Source: Claveliimonas ammoniilytica (GTDB lineage: Bacteria; Bacillota; Clostridia; Lachnospirales; Lachnospiraceae). From it: 11,402 nt of DNA. The position numbers and the translations under genes were made by a program. The stretch spans positions 1-11,402 of the forward strand of contig NZ_JAOQJV010000028.1 in the NCBI RefSeq assembly GCF_025567415.1, given 5' to 3'. Numbering within the stretch: the stretch's first letter is position 1; each line of letters begins with the position of its first letter. A model generated the notes under the pieces. It was not told where the DNA came from. It was given only the letters and a program-made list of their open reading frames with translations, and did no database searches. Below are positions 1 through 7,272 of this stretch, one piece after another.

Positions 1-93
1 TATCCTGATGACGAATATTTCTTTCTGAAGCTATTCGATATGAGCCGACAGAGCTACGAGAGGAATCGGAAATCCCACAAAATTTGTGATTGA
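1..93 (+). CDS. C-terminal fragment of an unrecognised protein
   Basis: The frame is open from the first base to a TGA at 91-93 and gives 30 residues starting YPDDEYFFLK and ending in a basic tail (RNRKSHKICD). The fragment is polar and charged with an aromatic patch, as in the end of a soluble protein. I do not recognise the family. A 30-codon open stretch can occur by chance, so this is only a plausible gene end. No terminator hairpin is obvious between it and the deoC promoter. Confidence 0.35.
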   Translation, partial: YPDDEYFFLKLFDMSRQSYERNRKSHKICD

Positions 94-185
94 GCCAAAA
101 TAAAGCGAATTCTATTCTATCTTAGGGTCTCTCTAATCTTTCCCAACTGACAGTAGGTTTACACCATCTATTTTGCAAATGTTTC

Positions 186-214
186 TTTACGAAAAATACA
201 ATGTGGCGTATAAT
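186..214 (+). promoter_or_regulatory. Probable sigma-A promoter of deoC
   Basis: A perfect -10 box TATAAT (209-214) lies 17 bases after TTTACG (186-191), which matches four of six bases of the -35 consensus. A second TATAAT overlaps at 214-219. The transcript would have a leader of about 60 bases. The octamer AATGTGGC occurs twice, at 200-207 (overlapping the spacer) and at 238-245 (in the leader), and could be a regulator half-site. Confidence 0.55.
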
Positions 215-281
215 ATAATTAAATATGCTGGAATGAAAATGTGGCATAGTAAGATATAAATAATATAGAAAAGGGGAAGGC

Positions 282-944
282 ATGATGAACGATATCTTAA
301 AAAGAGTTGATCACACATTACTGAAACAGACATCAACATGGGAGGAAATCAGAAAAATCTGTGACGATGCAGTTCAGTATCAAACAGCTTCTGTTTGTAT
401 TCCACCTTCTTTTGTAAAACAGGCAAAAGAATATGTTTTGGACAAGATGCAGATATGTACGGTAATCGGTTTTCCGAATGGATATAATACAACAGCCTGT
501 AAAGTGTTTGAAGCGCAGGATGCAATTCATAATGGAGCTGATGAGATTGATATGGTAATCAATCTTGGCTGGGTAAAAGAGCAGAATTATAAAGCGGTAA
601 AAGAGGAAATTGCGGAATTAAAGAAAGTATGTGGCACAAAGATATTAAAAGTGATTATCGAAACCTGCTTTTTAACAGAAGAAGAAAAGATAAAAATGTG
701 TCAGGTGGTAACAGAAGCAGGAGCTGATTACATTAAGACATCTACAGGATTTGGAACAGGAGGAGCAACACCGGAGGACATTAAACTGTTTTCTGAACAC
801 ATTGGAGAACATGTGAAAATGAAAGCGGCAGGCGGTATTTCTACATTAGAGGACGCTGAGGAGTTTATAAGATTAGGCGCCGAGAGACTGGGTACCAGCC
901 GTATTATTAAACTTGTAAATAACAGGGAAGCATCAGGATATTAA
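282..944 (+). CDS. deoC: Deoxyribose-phosphate aldolase
   Basis: This is a class I aldolase that reversibly cleaves 2-deoxyribose 5-phosphate to acetaldehyde and glyceraldehyde 3-phosphate, the last step of deoxynucleoside catabolism in the cytosol. The 220-residue length is normal for the short bacterial DeoC family. The expected catalytic residues are present: Asp90 in EIDMVIN, the Schiff-base Lys152 in YIKTSTGFGTGGAT and Lys181 in KMKAAGGI. The C-terminal LGTSRIIK phosphate-binding segment and the terminal tyrosine (SGY) are intact. A purine-rich site (AAGGGGAAGG, 271-280) precedes two adjacent ATGs (282 and 285); either could be used. The gene has its own promoter and ends at a hairpin facing the convergent regulator gene, so it is probably a separate unit. 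None of the usual deo partners (pdp, cdd, deoB) is adjacent here. Confidence 0.95.
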   Translation: MMNDILKRVDHTLLKQTSTWEEIRKICDDAVQYQTASVCIPPSFVKQAKEYVLDKMQICTVIGFPNGYNTTACKVFEAQDAIHNGADEIDMVINLGWVKEQNYKAVKEEIAELKKVCGTKILKVIIETCFLTEEEKIKMCQVVTEAGADYIKTSTGFGTGGATPEDIKLFSEHIGEHVKMKAAGGISTLEDAEEFIRLGAERLGTSRIIKLVNNREASGY

Positions 945-965
945 ACCGAATCAGGAAGAAAAAGG

Positions 966-1004
966 AAAAGTGGTGTCGGAGTTAAACTCTGGCACCACTT
1001 TTTT
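966..1004. terminator. Bidirectional intrinsic terminator
   Basis: AAAAGTGGTGTCGGAG (966-981) pairs with CTCTGGCACCACTTTT (987-1002) as a 16-bp stem, with two G-T wobbles and a five-base loop. On the plus strand it ends in six T (999-1004), terminating deoC. On the minus strand the same stem directly follows the regulator stop codon and is followed by TTTTCCTTTTTC, so it can stop the opposing transcript too. Confidence 0.88.
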
Positions 1005-3014
1005 CTACGAATTCAATTCGTTTTGGAGGAAACTATAGATGTCGATTGATTTGTTAAAATCCGTGATTTTTTGAATGTTTTTCTTCTTTTGGAAGATTTT
1101 TAAAATATCATTTAGCACTTGAATATGTTCCGTTTGGTTTTCAGCGGCTAGAGTGATAATAATTGTTGCCTGTTTTTCATTTAAGAATGGAACAGGTTTT
1201 TTAAATGTAGCCATTGATATTCCTAATTTTTTTACTCCATCATTTATGCTGGAGTGAGCAAGTACAATATCAGAATTCAAGAACATGTGATATCCGTTTT
1301 TCTGATTACGAATGATGGAATCAATATATGATTGTGTAATAACATCATCCATGAGTAGTGAAGAAGCTGAAATGTGAATAGCCTGTTCCCAATCCACCTC
1401 GTTCTCAACAACTTGAATGTGACCTGGATTTAAGTAATACAATAAACCTTCCCCATAGCCTTTTTGCGGTAAAGTATTGATGTTTTTGTCTGAGAACGTA
1501 TTCTTCAATTCAGTTTGGAAAAGTTCCAGTTTATCTTCCGGCATGTATTTAGATGCAATTTTTACAATTTCGTTTAATTGAAGCTGCATATATGGTTCAG
1601 CATACATACATTTTCTTAAAATGGCAATTCTGTCCAGGTCTGTCAGGATCGGGTGTACTTTTACCAGGTTCTGTTCTTCTTTGATGTATATTGTTGAAAT
1701 GACGACATCATAGTTATGATTTGGGTCGTAATCCTGAAGTGAAATGTTTGTGATCTCATTTGCCTGTGGGACCAGGGCCATCACTTCATTTTTGATCATT
1801 GCACTGGTTCCGGCACCGCTGTTACAGATTACGAGGATTTTGAACTCATTTTCAACCGGCTTCCTGGAGATGAGATAAGCTCCAAAGTGTAGTGTAAGGT
1901 AAGCGATTTCGGCATCTGAAATATAGAAGCCGATTTTTTTCTCCAGTACTTTACAAGCCCGTTTGGTAAATTCAAACAATTCAGAATATTCATTTTTAAT
2001 CTCATTCAACATTGGGTTTCCTAATTGAATGCCATAACGATAACGGTACATAGAAGAATGCAAGTGGGCTGTGATTGCTTTGATTAGTTCTTCTTTGTTG
2101 GCAAAGTAAGAAAGCGTCACTTTTTCAAATTCTTCAACCAGCTGTTGTGCTAATCTATATGACTCGTGTTCTTTGTTCATAATATTGACTGGTACCGTTT
2201 GAATCCTGGAACCAAGCAAATGTAATGAAACATAGATTTTCTCATTGGTGATTAAGTCTGGGAAGTATGTATCTATTAATTCGTATTCCTGTGTTTCTGT
2301 GATCTCTGCCTCATCTACGTTAAAGAATTGTAAAGATTCCTCTTTGTTCGCCATTTCAGTAATGAATACTGCTAAGGCAGGAAGCACACCGGAAACATAT
2401 TGTTCATTTAACTTGTTTTCGATCTCTTTCAATTTTGTCAGGTTTGCCTCTACGATCGCAATTATCTCTTCGCTTTTGTTATTCATGTAAATTGTCCAGA
2501 GATCGGGGAATAGTAAGAAGAATAGTGCACGCTTTTTAAATACGTCTCCAACAACAGTATAACCAGTTCGGATGGAATAGGATGTTGTCAGATTGTATTG
2601 ATTCAGTATTTTTGTAACCTGTTTGAAGTCATTAATAATCGTATTCCGGCTTACATCACATGTTTGTGCAAAGTTTTCAATATATAAGGTCTCACCACCG
2701 ACTAACATCATGCAGATCTCTGTGTTGTATCTCTCCTGAGGAGAGAGTACGACAGGTGTTGACTGCTCAAGATAGTATTCCTGGCGGAGAAAGGAGCGTT
2801 GATCTTCTGTAAGGATGATTCCTTTTTGCCTTTGCTGGACAATCGGTGGTATTCCGTTATTGGAAAACCAACTATTTATTTTATTGATTTCATAGTAAAT
2901 CGTTCTTTTAGAGACGTTTAAGTGTGTGGCGATTTCATTAACAGTAATGTAGTGATTGGCATAAAGAAGCAATTGTAATACTTCCTCGCTTCTCTTATCT
3001 AAATAATAATCCAT
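1005..3014 (-). CDS. PRD-containing PTS-sensing transcription regulator (MtlR/ManR type)
   Basis: This is a DNA-binding regulator whose activity is probably set by PTS phosphorylation. In order: an N-terminal HTH (about residues 22-47, IATHLNVSKRTIYYEINKIN); a second Mga-like HTH (about 111-133, CDVSRNTIINDF); PRD1 (about 190-290, His265 in SLHLLGSR); PRD2 (about 298-390, His317/His319 and His376 in YLTLHFGAYL); an EIIB-like domain (about 391-485) with a P-loop cysteine, Cys397, in CNSGAGTS; and an EIIA-like domain (about 525-665) with candidate active His587 in VLAHSS. The 669 residues are normal for the family. The HTH start argues against an RNA-binding BglG/LicT antiterminator. PRD1 seems to lack the first conserved histidine. 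The ATG follows AAGAGG and lies 10 bases after the upstream gene's stop, so the two are cotranscribed. Facing the PTS cluster, it is its likely regulator. Target and sign of action are inferred. Confidence 0.92.
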   Translation of the reverse strand: MDYYLDKRSEEVLQLLLYANHYITVNEIATHLNVSKRTIYYEINKINSWFSNNGIPPIVQQRQKGIILTEDQRSFLRQEYYLEQSTPVVLSPQERYNTEICMMLVGGETLYIENFAQTCDVSRNTIINDFKQVTKILNQYNLTTSYSIRTGYTVVGDVFKKRALFFLLFPDLWTIYMNNKSEEIIAIVEANLTKLKEIENKLNEQYVSGVLPALAVFITEMANKEESLQFFNVDEAEITETQEYELIDTYFPDLITNEKIYVSLHLLGSRIQTVPVNIMNKEHESYRLAQQLVEEFEKVTLSYFANKEELIKAITAHLHSSMYRYRYGIQLGNPMLNEIKNEYSELFEFTKRACKVLEKKIGFYISDAEIAYLTLHFGAYLISRKPVENEFKILVICNSGAGTSAMIKNEVMALVPQANEITNISLQDYDPNHNYDVVISTIYIKEEQNLVKVHPILTDLDRIAILRKCMYAEPYMQLQLNEIVKIASKYMPEDKLELFQTELKNTFSDKNINTLPQKGYGEGLLYYLNPGHIQVVENEVDWEQAIHISASSLLMDDVITQSYIDSIIRNQKNGYHMFLNSDIVLAHSSINDGVKKLGISMATFKKPVPFLNEKQATIIITLAAENQTEHIQVLNDILKIFQKKKNIQKITDFNKSIDIYSFLQNELNS

Positions 3015-3024
3015 TGTTACCTCT

Positions 3025-3675
3025 TTATAACATCTTCTTGATTTTTGAATGATACGGTGTGTCTTTCAAATGTAATCTGGCATCTCGTAAATATCGTTTT
3101 GCCTCATGCTTGTTGCCATTGTCTGAATAATGGACACCCAGCATATATTCCATAATACCAATCTGGCTGCTGTGGTTACCTTTTACATTTTTCAATGCAT
3201 CGAGTTTTTCTTTTATGATCTCGACATCATCTTCCGTTGCAGAATGGTCGACAAGCATTCGAAACATTGCACGATCGAATTCGTATTCTTCTGCTTTTGC
3301 AGAGTCTTTTAAGAATTTTAACTGCTTTTTGCACATTTCTTTATCCTGTGCATCAACAAAGAAGAAGAAGGTTGTGCTGATTGCCTGATTTTTTTCTTTT
3401 TTTGAAAACCTGCCATCGATTACTGCATTCAGCGTCTCTGCCAAACGCTCCATATCGTTGGTTGCCATGAATAGTTGGATTTTTCCCCATAAGACGGCAT
3501 ATTTACCAAACAGATAGGAATATAATCTGCCATCTAAAATTTTTAACGACCCTTCTATATCATTCTTTTCGTTACATTTTCTTAATCTGGTCTTAACATT
3601 TGCTCTAATGTAATAAGGAAAAGCAAGTGCCATCATAATAAGAAGAAATAGCATTAAGTATTGCTGAAATGTCAT
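3025..3675 (-). CDS. Membrane-anchored helical-repeat (TPR-like) protein, function unknown
   Basis: This 216-residue protein has one hydrophobic N-terminal segment (about residues 6-22, QYLMLFLLIMMALAFPYYI) followed by a charged, mostly helical cytosol-facing part. Its alternating aromatic and leucine pattern is that of tetratricopeptide-like repeats, for example MEYMLGVHYSDNGNKHEAKR near the C-terminus, which reads as a TPR helix pair. No catalytic motif is visible. I chose the ATG at 3675 because AGAGGA sits eight bases upstream; the frame extends back to a TTG at 3699 with no better site. It is the first gene of the regulator's operon. An anchored repeat protein encoded with a PTS regulator could be a membrane docking partner, but that is inference. 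I cannot name the family. Confidence 0.8.
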   Translation of the reverse strand: MTFQQYLMLFLLIMMALAFPYYIRANVKTRLRKCNEKNDIEGSLKILDGRLYSYLFGKYAVLWGKIQLFMATNDMERLAETLNAVIDGRFSKKEKNQAISTTFFFFVDAQDKEMCKKQLKFLKDSAKAEEYEFDRAMFRMLVDHSATEDDVEIIKEKLDALKNVKGNHSSQIGIMEYMLGVHYSDNGNKHEAKRYLRDARLHLKDTPYHSKIKKML

Positions 3676-3724
3676 AATAATTCCTCTGATTCTTTCCAAA
3701 TAAATTATTTGTTACTACCTTATT

Positions 3725-3753
3725 ATTATAAAAAAGTGGTGTTTTTGAATCAA
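3725..3753 (-). promoter_or_regulatory. Promoter for the regulator operon
   Basis: On the minus strand, TTGATT (3748-3753) and TATAAT (3725-3730) are separated by exactly 17 bases, a near-consensus sigma-A promoter. Transcription would start near 3718 and give a short leader of about 40 bases before the ATG at 3675. Confidence 0.75.
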
Positions 3754-3762
3754 TTACAAAAC

Positions 3763-3821
3763 ATTGCAACTATCGTGCAGTCGTTTGTGCAAGAAAATGT
3801 ACAGTCATAAATGTATTGCAA
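3763..3821. promoter_or_regulatory. Candidate operator boxes between divergent promoters
   Basis: The heptamer ATTGCAA, with a palindromic TTGCAA core, occurs at 3763-3769 and 3815-3821. A related GTGCAA lies at 3787-3792. The two exact copies are 52 bp apart, close to five helical turns, and lie upstream of both divergent -35 boxes, where an activator such as the adjacent PRD regulator could bind. No binding-site consensus was matched, so this is a placement argument only. Confidence 0.35.
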
Positions 3822-3855
3822 AATGAAATGAAAATTTTTGTTCTCGTATTTTTTT

Positions 3856-3883
3856 TTGTTGTAGGGCATAATATTAATATAAT
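3856..3883 (+). promoter_or_regulatory. Promoter of the PTS-transketolase operon
   Basis: TTGTTG (3856-3861) and TATAAT (3878-3883) are 16 bases apart. The start point would fall near 3890, leaving a leader of about 95 bases before the IIC start codon. A long T-run (3849-3857) covers the beginning of the -35 box. No clear catabolite-repression (cre) site was seen. Confidence 0.6.
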
Positions 3884-3894
3884 AGATCGTGATG

Positions 3895-3948
3895 GTTTGT
3901 TCGAGTACCAATATAGATTAAGTGGCCAGAAATATATATTGGACAAAC
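3895..3948 (+). promoter_or_regulatory. Two-part stem-loop in the IIC leader
   Basis: GTTTGT (3895-3900) pairs with ACAAAC (3943-3948), and CCAATATA (3908-3915) pairs with TATATTGG (3935-3942), leaving a seven-base bulge on the 5' side and a 19-base loop. It would form almost at the 5' end of the predicted transcript and leaves the ribosome binding site (AAAGGAGAG, 3967-3975) free. It has no U-run, so it is not a terminator. It may stabilise the mRNA, bind a regulator, or at DNA level be an operator. Confidence 0.5.
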
Positions 3949-3984
3949 ACACAATCAAATAAAGACAAAGGAGAGAGAAAAAGT

Positions 3985-5391
3985 ATGTTAGGTTTTATTA
4001 TTAACATTTTGTCAACACCTGCTATTTGTGTTGGTTTGTTGGCAATGGTTGGTTTGATCCTGCAGAGAAAACCAATCGAAGAAGTTGTCAAAGGTACAAT
4101 CAAATGTATCGTTGGTTTCCTGGTAATCTCAGCCGGTGCTTCTTATATCCAGACAGGATCTTTGTTAGCATTTGGTGAACTTTTCAATTATGCATTCAAT
4201 ATGCAGGGAGTAGTGCCTAATAATGAGGCGGTTGTATCTATGGCGCTGACTCAGTTTGGTTCAGATTCAGCTTACATTATGGTTTTGGGAATGGTATTCA
4301 ACATTATTCTGGCTAGATTCTCAAGACTGAAATACATCTTCCTGACAGGTCACCATACATTGTACATGGCTTGTATGTTAGCCGTTGTATTAAGTGTATC
4401 AGGATTGAAAGGATTCCCATTGTGGATCGCTGGTGGATGCTTGCTGGCATTCGTTTCTGCGTTCTCACCATGGTTCTTACATAGCTCAATGGAAAAAATC
4501 GTTGAAACTGATGAGTTGGGATTCGGACATTTCGGTGGATTCGGTTACTGGGTATCTGCACAGTGCGGTAAATTATTTGCTAAGAAAGCAGATGAGTCAA
4601 CAGAGGATATTAACTTCCCACAGCGTTTGACTTTCCTGCGTGATTCAACTGTTTCAATTGGTATTACAATGATGGTATTCTTCCTGGTAGTAACTGGTGT
4701 TGCTGTTGGAAAGGGTATCTTGAATGCAGATCCAGCTGATTTTGCAAATCTGGGAGAACTGTTAGTTGCTGGTGAGACAACAACTCACTGGGCTGTATTT
4801 GCTATCAAATCTGGTTTGAACTTCGCTGGAGCTGTATACGTAATCTTGAGCGGTGTACGTCTGGTAGTATCTGAGATCGTTCCTGCATTCCGTGGTATTG
4901 CTGAGAAACTTGTACCAGGTGCTGTACCTGCGATCGACTGTCCGGTTGTATTCCCATATGCACCAAACGCTGTATTGATCGGATTCCTGGTATCATTCGT
5001 TGGTGGTGTTGTTGGATTATTGGTATTGATGGGCGTTAACGCTTCGATTGCTCCTGTAGCATTGATCTTACCTGGTGTAGTTCCTCATTTCTTCTGTGGA
5101 GCATCTGCTGGTGTATTTGGAAATGCGGAAGGTGGATGGAGAGGATGTGTCCTTGGATCATTCGTTCACGGATTGTTGATCACTTTCTTACCAGCTATCG
5201 TTATGCCTGTATTCACAAACATGGGATTCACATCAGCTACATTCTCTGATGCAGACTTCTCATGGATGGCATTGGTATTTGGTAACTTGTCATTAAGCGT
5301 TGGAGCAATGATTATGTTAGTAATTTCAGTTGTAGTATTCTTAGCTCCAATCGTTTTAAGTGCAGTTATTCCTGCTAAAAAAGAAGCTTAA
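3985..5391 (+). CDS. PTS permease IIC, ascorbate (UlaA/SgaT) family, substrate unknown
   Basis: This is the membrane channel of a phosphotransferase system that moves a sugar or sugar-like compound across the cytoplasmic membrane while IIB phosphorylates it. The 468 residues are almost entirely hydrophobic helices, about ten to eleven by eye. The N-terminal block (GLILQRKPIEEVVKGTIKCI, then GFLVISAGAS) and the LTGHHTLYMA segment match the UlaA family pattern of KGTIKxxxGF followed by LTGH. I start at the ATG at 3985, seven bases after an AAAGGAGAG site. The frame stays open back to an ATG at 3922 inside the leader hairpin, which has no ribosome site and would add a polar tail. It heads a cluster that supplies IIA and two IIBs but also a transketolase. 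Real ascorbate operons carry ulaD/E/F/G enzymes instead, so ascorbate is not the likely substrate. Confidence 0.9.
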   Translation: MLGFIINILSTPAICVGLLAMVGLILQRKPIEEVVKGTIKCIVGFLVISAGASYIQTGSLLAFGELFNYAFNMQGVVPNNEAVVSMALTQFGSDSAYIMVLGMVFNIILARFSRLKYIFLTGHHTLYMACMLAVVLSVSGLKGFPLWIAGGCLLAFVSAFSPWFLHSSMEKIVETDELGFGHFGGFGYWVSAQCGKLFAKKADESTEDINFPQRLTFLRDSTVSIGITMMVFFLVVTGVAVGKGILNADPADFANLGELLVAGETTTHWAVFAIKSGLNFAGAVYVILSGVRLVVSEIVPAFRGIAEKLVPGAVPAIDCPVVFPYAPNAVLIGFLVSFVGGVVGLLVLMGVNASIAPVALILPGVVPHFFCGASAGVFGNAEGGWRGCVLGSFVHGLLITFLPAIVMPVFTNMGFTSATFSDADFSWMALVFGNLSLSVGAMIMLVISVVVFLAPIVLSAVIPAKKEA

Positions 5392-5408
5392 TATTTAAAT
5401 TGTTACAG

Positions 5409-5444
5409 AAATAAAGAGAGAAGTAAAACGCTCTCTTTATTTTT
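5409..5444 (+). terminator. Intra-operon terminator-like hairpin after IIC
   Basis: AAATAAAGAGAG (arm at 5409-5420) pairs with CTCTCTTTATTT over 12 bp (5431-5442) around a ten-base loop, followed by TTTT. It sits between IIC and the transketolase N subunit, 16 bases before the next start codon. As the stem is AT-rich apart from GAGAG/CTCTC and the T-run is short, I expect partial termination or 3'-end protection rather than a full stop. Confidence 0.65.
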
Positions 5445-5459
5445 GAATAGGGGGTAAAT

Positions 5460-6311
5460 ATGACTGGTACTGAATTGAAAAATGTAAAAGTTTTGGCAGC
5501 TAACATTCGTATTGACATTTTGAAAATGCTGGAAAAACGTGGATATGGTCATCTGGGCGGATCCTTATCAATTGCAGATCTTATGGCGGTATTGTACGGA
5601 AAACAATTACGCTATGATGCAAAAAATCCTGATTGGGATGAAAGAGATATGATTGTTTTATCAAAGGGACATGCCGGACCGGGATGGTATTGTGCATTAG
5701 CTAATTGTGGATTCTTTGATAAAGAATGGTTATATACATTAAATGAGGGTGGAACCAGATTGCCATCTCATCCAGACAGAACAAAAACTCCGGGTGTTGA
5801 TATGACAACGGGTTCGCTGGGACAGGGCACAAGCACTGCCTGTGGTATGGCTCAGGGACTGAAGTTAAAAGGCTCTGAACAATATGTTTATCTGATCGTT
5901 GGCGATGGTGAATTAAATGAAGGACAGTGCTGGGAGGCATTCCAGTATATCGCTGCAAAAAAATTAAATAACTGTATTGTTATTATTGATGACAATAAGA
6001 AACAGTTAGACGGTTATACAAAAGACATCTTGAATCCGTTTTCTTATGAAGAAAAAATGAAAGCGTTCGGATTTGATACACAGGTTGTTCCGGGAAATGA
6101 TGTTGAAGCGATTGATGAAGCGATCAATCGTGCAAAAGCTGTAAAAGACAGTGCGGTTTGTATTATTTTGGATAACATTAAGGGAAGTGGCGTAAAATAC
6201 GCTGAAGAATTAATGGCTAACCACTCAGTCAAATTTAATACTGAAGAGATGGTTAATAAGAACCATGCTGCAATCGCAGAATTGGAAGCATTTGTAAAGG
6301 GGGCTGAATAA
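5460..6311 (+). CDS. Transketolase, N-terminal (TPP-binding) subunit
   Basis: This is the cofactor-binding half of a split transketolase, which transfers a two-carbon ketol unit between ketose and aldose phosphates in the cytosol. In 283 residues it carries His31 in GYGHLGGSLS, His71 in SKGHAGPG, His104 in LPSHPD, the substrate loop MTTGSLGQG (115-123) and the thiamine-diphosphate/metal motif starting at GDG (148-150, VGDGELNEGQ) and ending near Asn179 (IIDDNK). The ribosome site AGGGGG (5449-5454) precedes the ATG by five bases. The C subunit begins one base after its stop, and the two should form a heterotetramer-like enzyme. The location inside a PTS cluster suggests a dedicated enzyme for the imported sugar's phosphate rather than the housekeeping copy; this is inference. 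Confidence 0.95.
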   Translation: MTGTELKNVKVLAANIRIDILKMLEKRGYGHLGGSLSIADLMAVLYGKQLRYDAKNPDWDERDMIVLSKGHAGPGWYCALANCGFFDKEWLYTLNEGGTRLPSHPDRTKTPGVDMTTGSLGQGTSTACGMAQGLKLKGSEQYVYLIVGDGELNEGQCWEAFQYIAAKKLNNCIVIIDDNKKQLDGYTKDILNPFSYEEKMKAFGFDTQVVPGNDVEAIDEAINRAKAVKDSAVCIILDNIKGSGVKYAEELMANHSVKFNTEEMVNKNHAAIAELEAFVKGAE

Positions 6312-6312
6312 C

Positions 6313-7272
6313 ATGTTCACATTAGACCATGAAAGAAAGATGGGTAAACGTGAATTGCGAATTACTGTTGCTGATGCTGTGAATGAGTTGATGGATGCTG
6401 ACAAATCGGTATTATTTTTGGAATCAGATTTAGCAGGAGCCAGTGGTTCTGGGAAAATTCAAAAAGCACATCCTGAACAATACATACAGGTAGGAATTGC
6501 TGAGGCAAATATGATGGGGATGGCTGCAGGCTTGTCTGCAGTTGGTTTCAAACCATACACTCATACATTTGGTCCGTTTGCAACCCGCCGCGTATTTGAT
6601 CAGGTGTTTTTGTCAGGTGCTTATGCACACAACACAATTAATATTTTTGGTTCAGACCCAGGATTTACAGTAGGTCCAAATGGCGGTACTCATACTACCT
6701 GGGAAGATGTTGCTTTAATGAGAACAATTCCTGGAGCTGTAGTATGTGACGCAGCAGATGATGTTCAGTTAACCTGGATCGTGAAAGAATTCGCTAAATC
6801 TGAGGGGATTCACTATGTAAGAGCAAATCGAAAAGCAGTGAGAAATGTATATGCTGAAGGTTCCACTTTCGAGATGGGTAAAGGAAATATTGTCAAAGAA
6901 GGCAAAGATGTACTGGTAATTGCTGCCGGACAACTCGTTTCTGACGCTTTGGATTGTGCTGAAAAGTTAGAGGCAGAGGGTATCTCTGTTGAAGTTGTAG
7001 ATATGTTTTGTATCAAACCACTGGACAAAGAACTGATTATCAAAGAAGCTGCTGGCAAAAAAGCCGTCGTAACATTTGAAAATCATTCAGTAATAGGCGG
7101 ACTCGGAAGTGCTGTTGCCGAAACATTACTGGAAGCAGGTGTTTCTGTTAAATTCAAACGACACGGTGTTGAAGATAGATTTGGACAGGTAGGAACAGCT
7201 GACTTCCTCCAGAAAGAGTTTAAGTTGACTTCTGCAGATTTGGAGAACACAATTAAAGGAGTATTATTATGA
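6313..7272 (+). CDS. Transketolase, C-terminal (pyrimidine-binding) subunit
   Basis: This is the second half of the split transketolase. The 319 residues contain the PYR domain with the conserved glutamate that activates thiamine diphosphate (Glu64 in GIAEANMMGMAAGLS), the FKPYTHTFGPFATRR segment, and a C-terminal transketolase domain with ITSTGQ-like strands (VLVIAAGQLVSDAL) and VVTFENHSVIGGLGSAVAE. Both cofactor and substrate regions look intact. It is translationally linked to its partner: AAGGGGG at 6297-6303 lies inside the N-subunit gene, with a single base between stop and start. Its own stop overlaps the start of IIA as ATGA. This tight spacing indicates that enzyme and transporter are made together. 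It also resembles 1-deoxyxylulose-5-phosphate synthase, but the split arrangement and partner favour transketolase. Confidence 0.95.
   Translation: MFTLDHERKMGKRELRITVADAVNELMDADKSVLFLESDLAGASGSGKIQKAHPEQYIQVGIAEANMMGMAAGLSAVGFKPYTHTFGPFATRRVFDQVFLSGAYAHNTINIFGSDPGFTVGPNGGTHTTWEDVALMRTIPGAVVCDAADDVQLTWIVKEFAKSEGIHYVRANRKAVRNVYAEGSTFEMGKGNIVKEGKDVLVIAAGQLVSDALDCAEKLEAEGISVEVVDMFCIKPLDKELIIKEAAGKKAVVTFENHSVIGGLGSAVAETLLEAGVSVKFKRHGVEDRFGQVGTADFLQKEFKLTSADLENTIKGVLL

Noticed and set aside
3552..3699. TTG start at 3699 for the membrane-anchored protein
   Set aside because: The ATG at 3675 has AGAGGA eight bases upstream and begins directly before the membrane segment; the TTG has no comparable site.
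3774..3790. A cre (catabolite repression) site around TGCAGTCGTTTGTGCA
   Set aside because: The spacing and bases do not fit the 14-base cre consensus; the central CG is present but the flanks are wrong.
3895..3948. A RAT-type antiterminator target in the IIC leader
   Set aside because: No overlapping terminator with a U-run follows the hairpin, and the adjacent regulator has HTH domains rather than an RNA-binding domain.
3922..3984. Upstream ATG at 3922 for IIC
   Set aside because: It lies in the loop of the leader hairpin with no ribosome site and would add a polar tail ahead of the first membrane helix.
3985..5391. Calling the PTS an L-ascorbate transporter (ulaA) with its operon
   Set aside because: Family resemblance is clear, but the ascorbate-breakdown genes are absent and the neighbours are a transketolase and phosphatases, so the substrate is left open.
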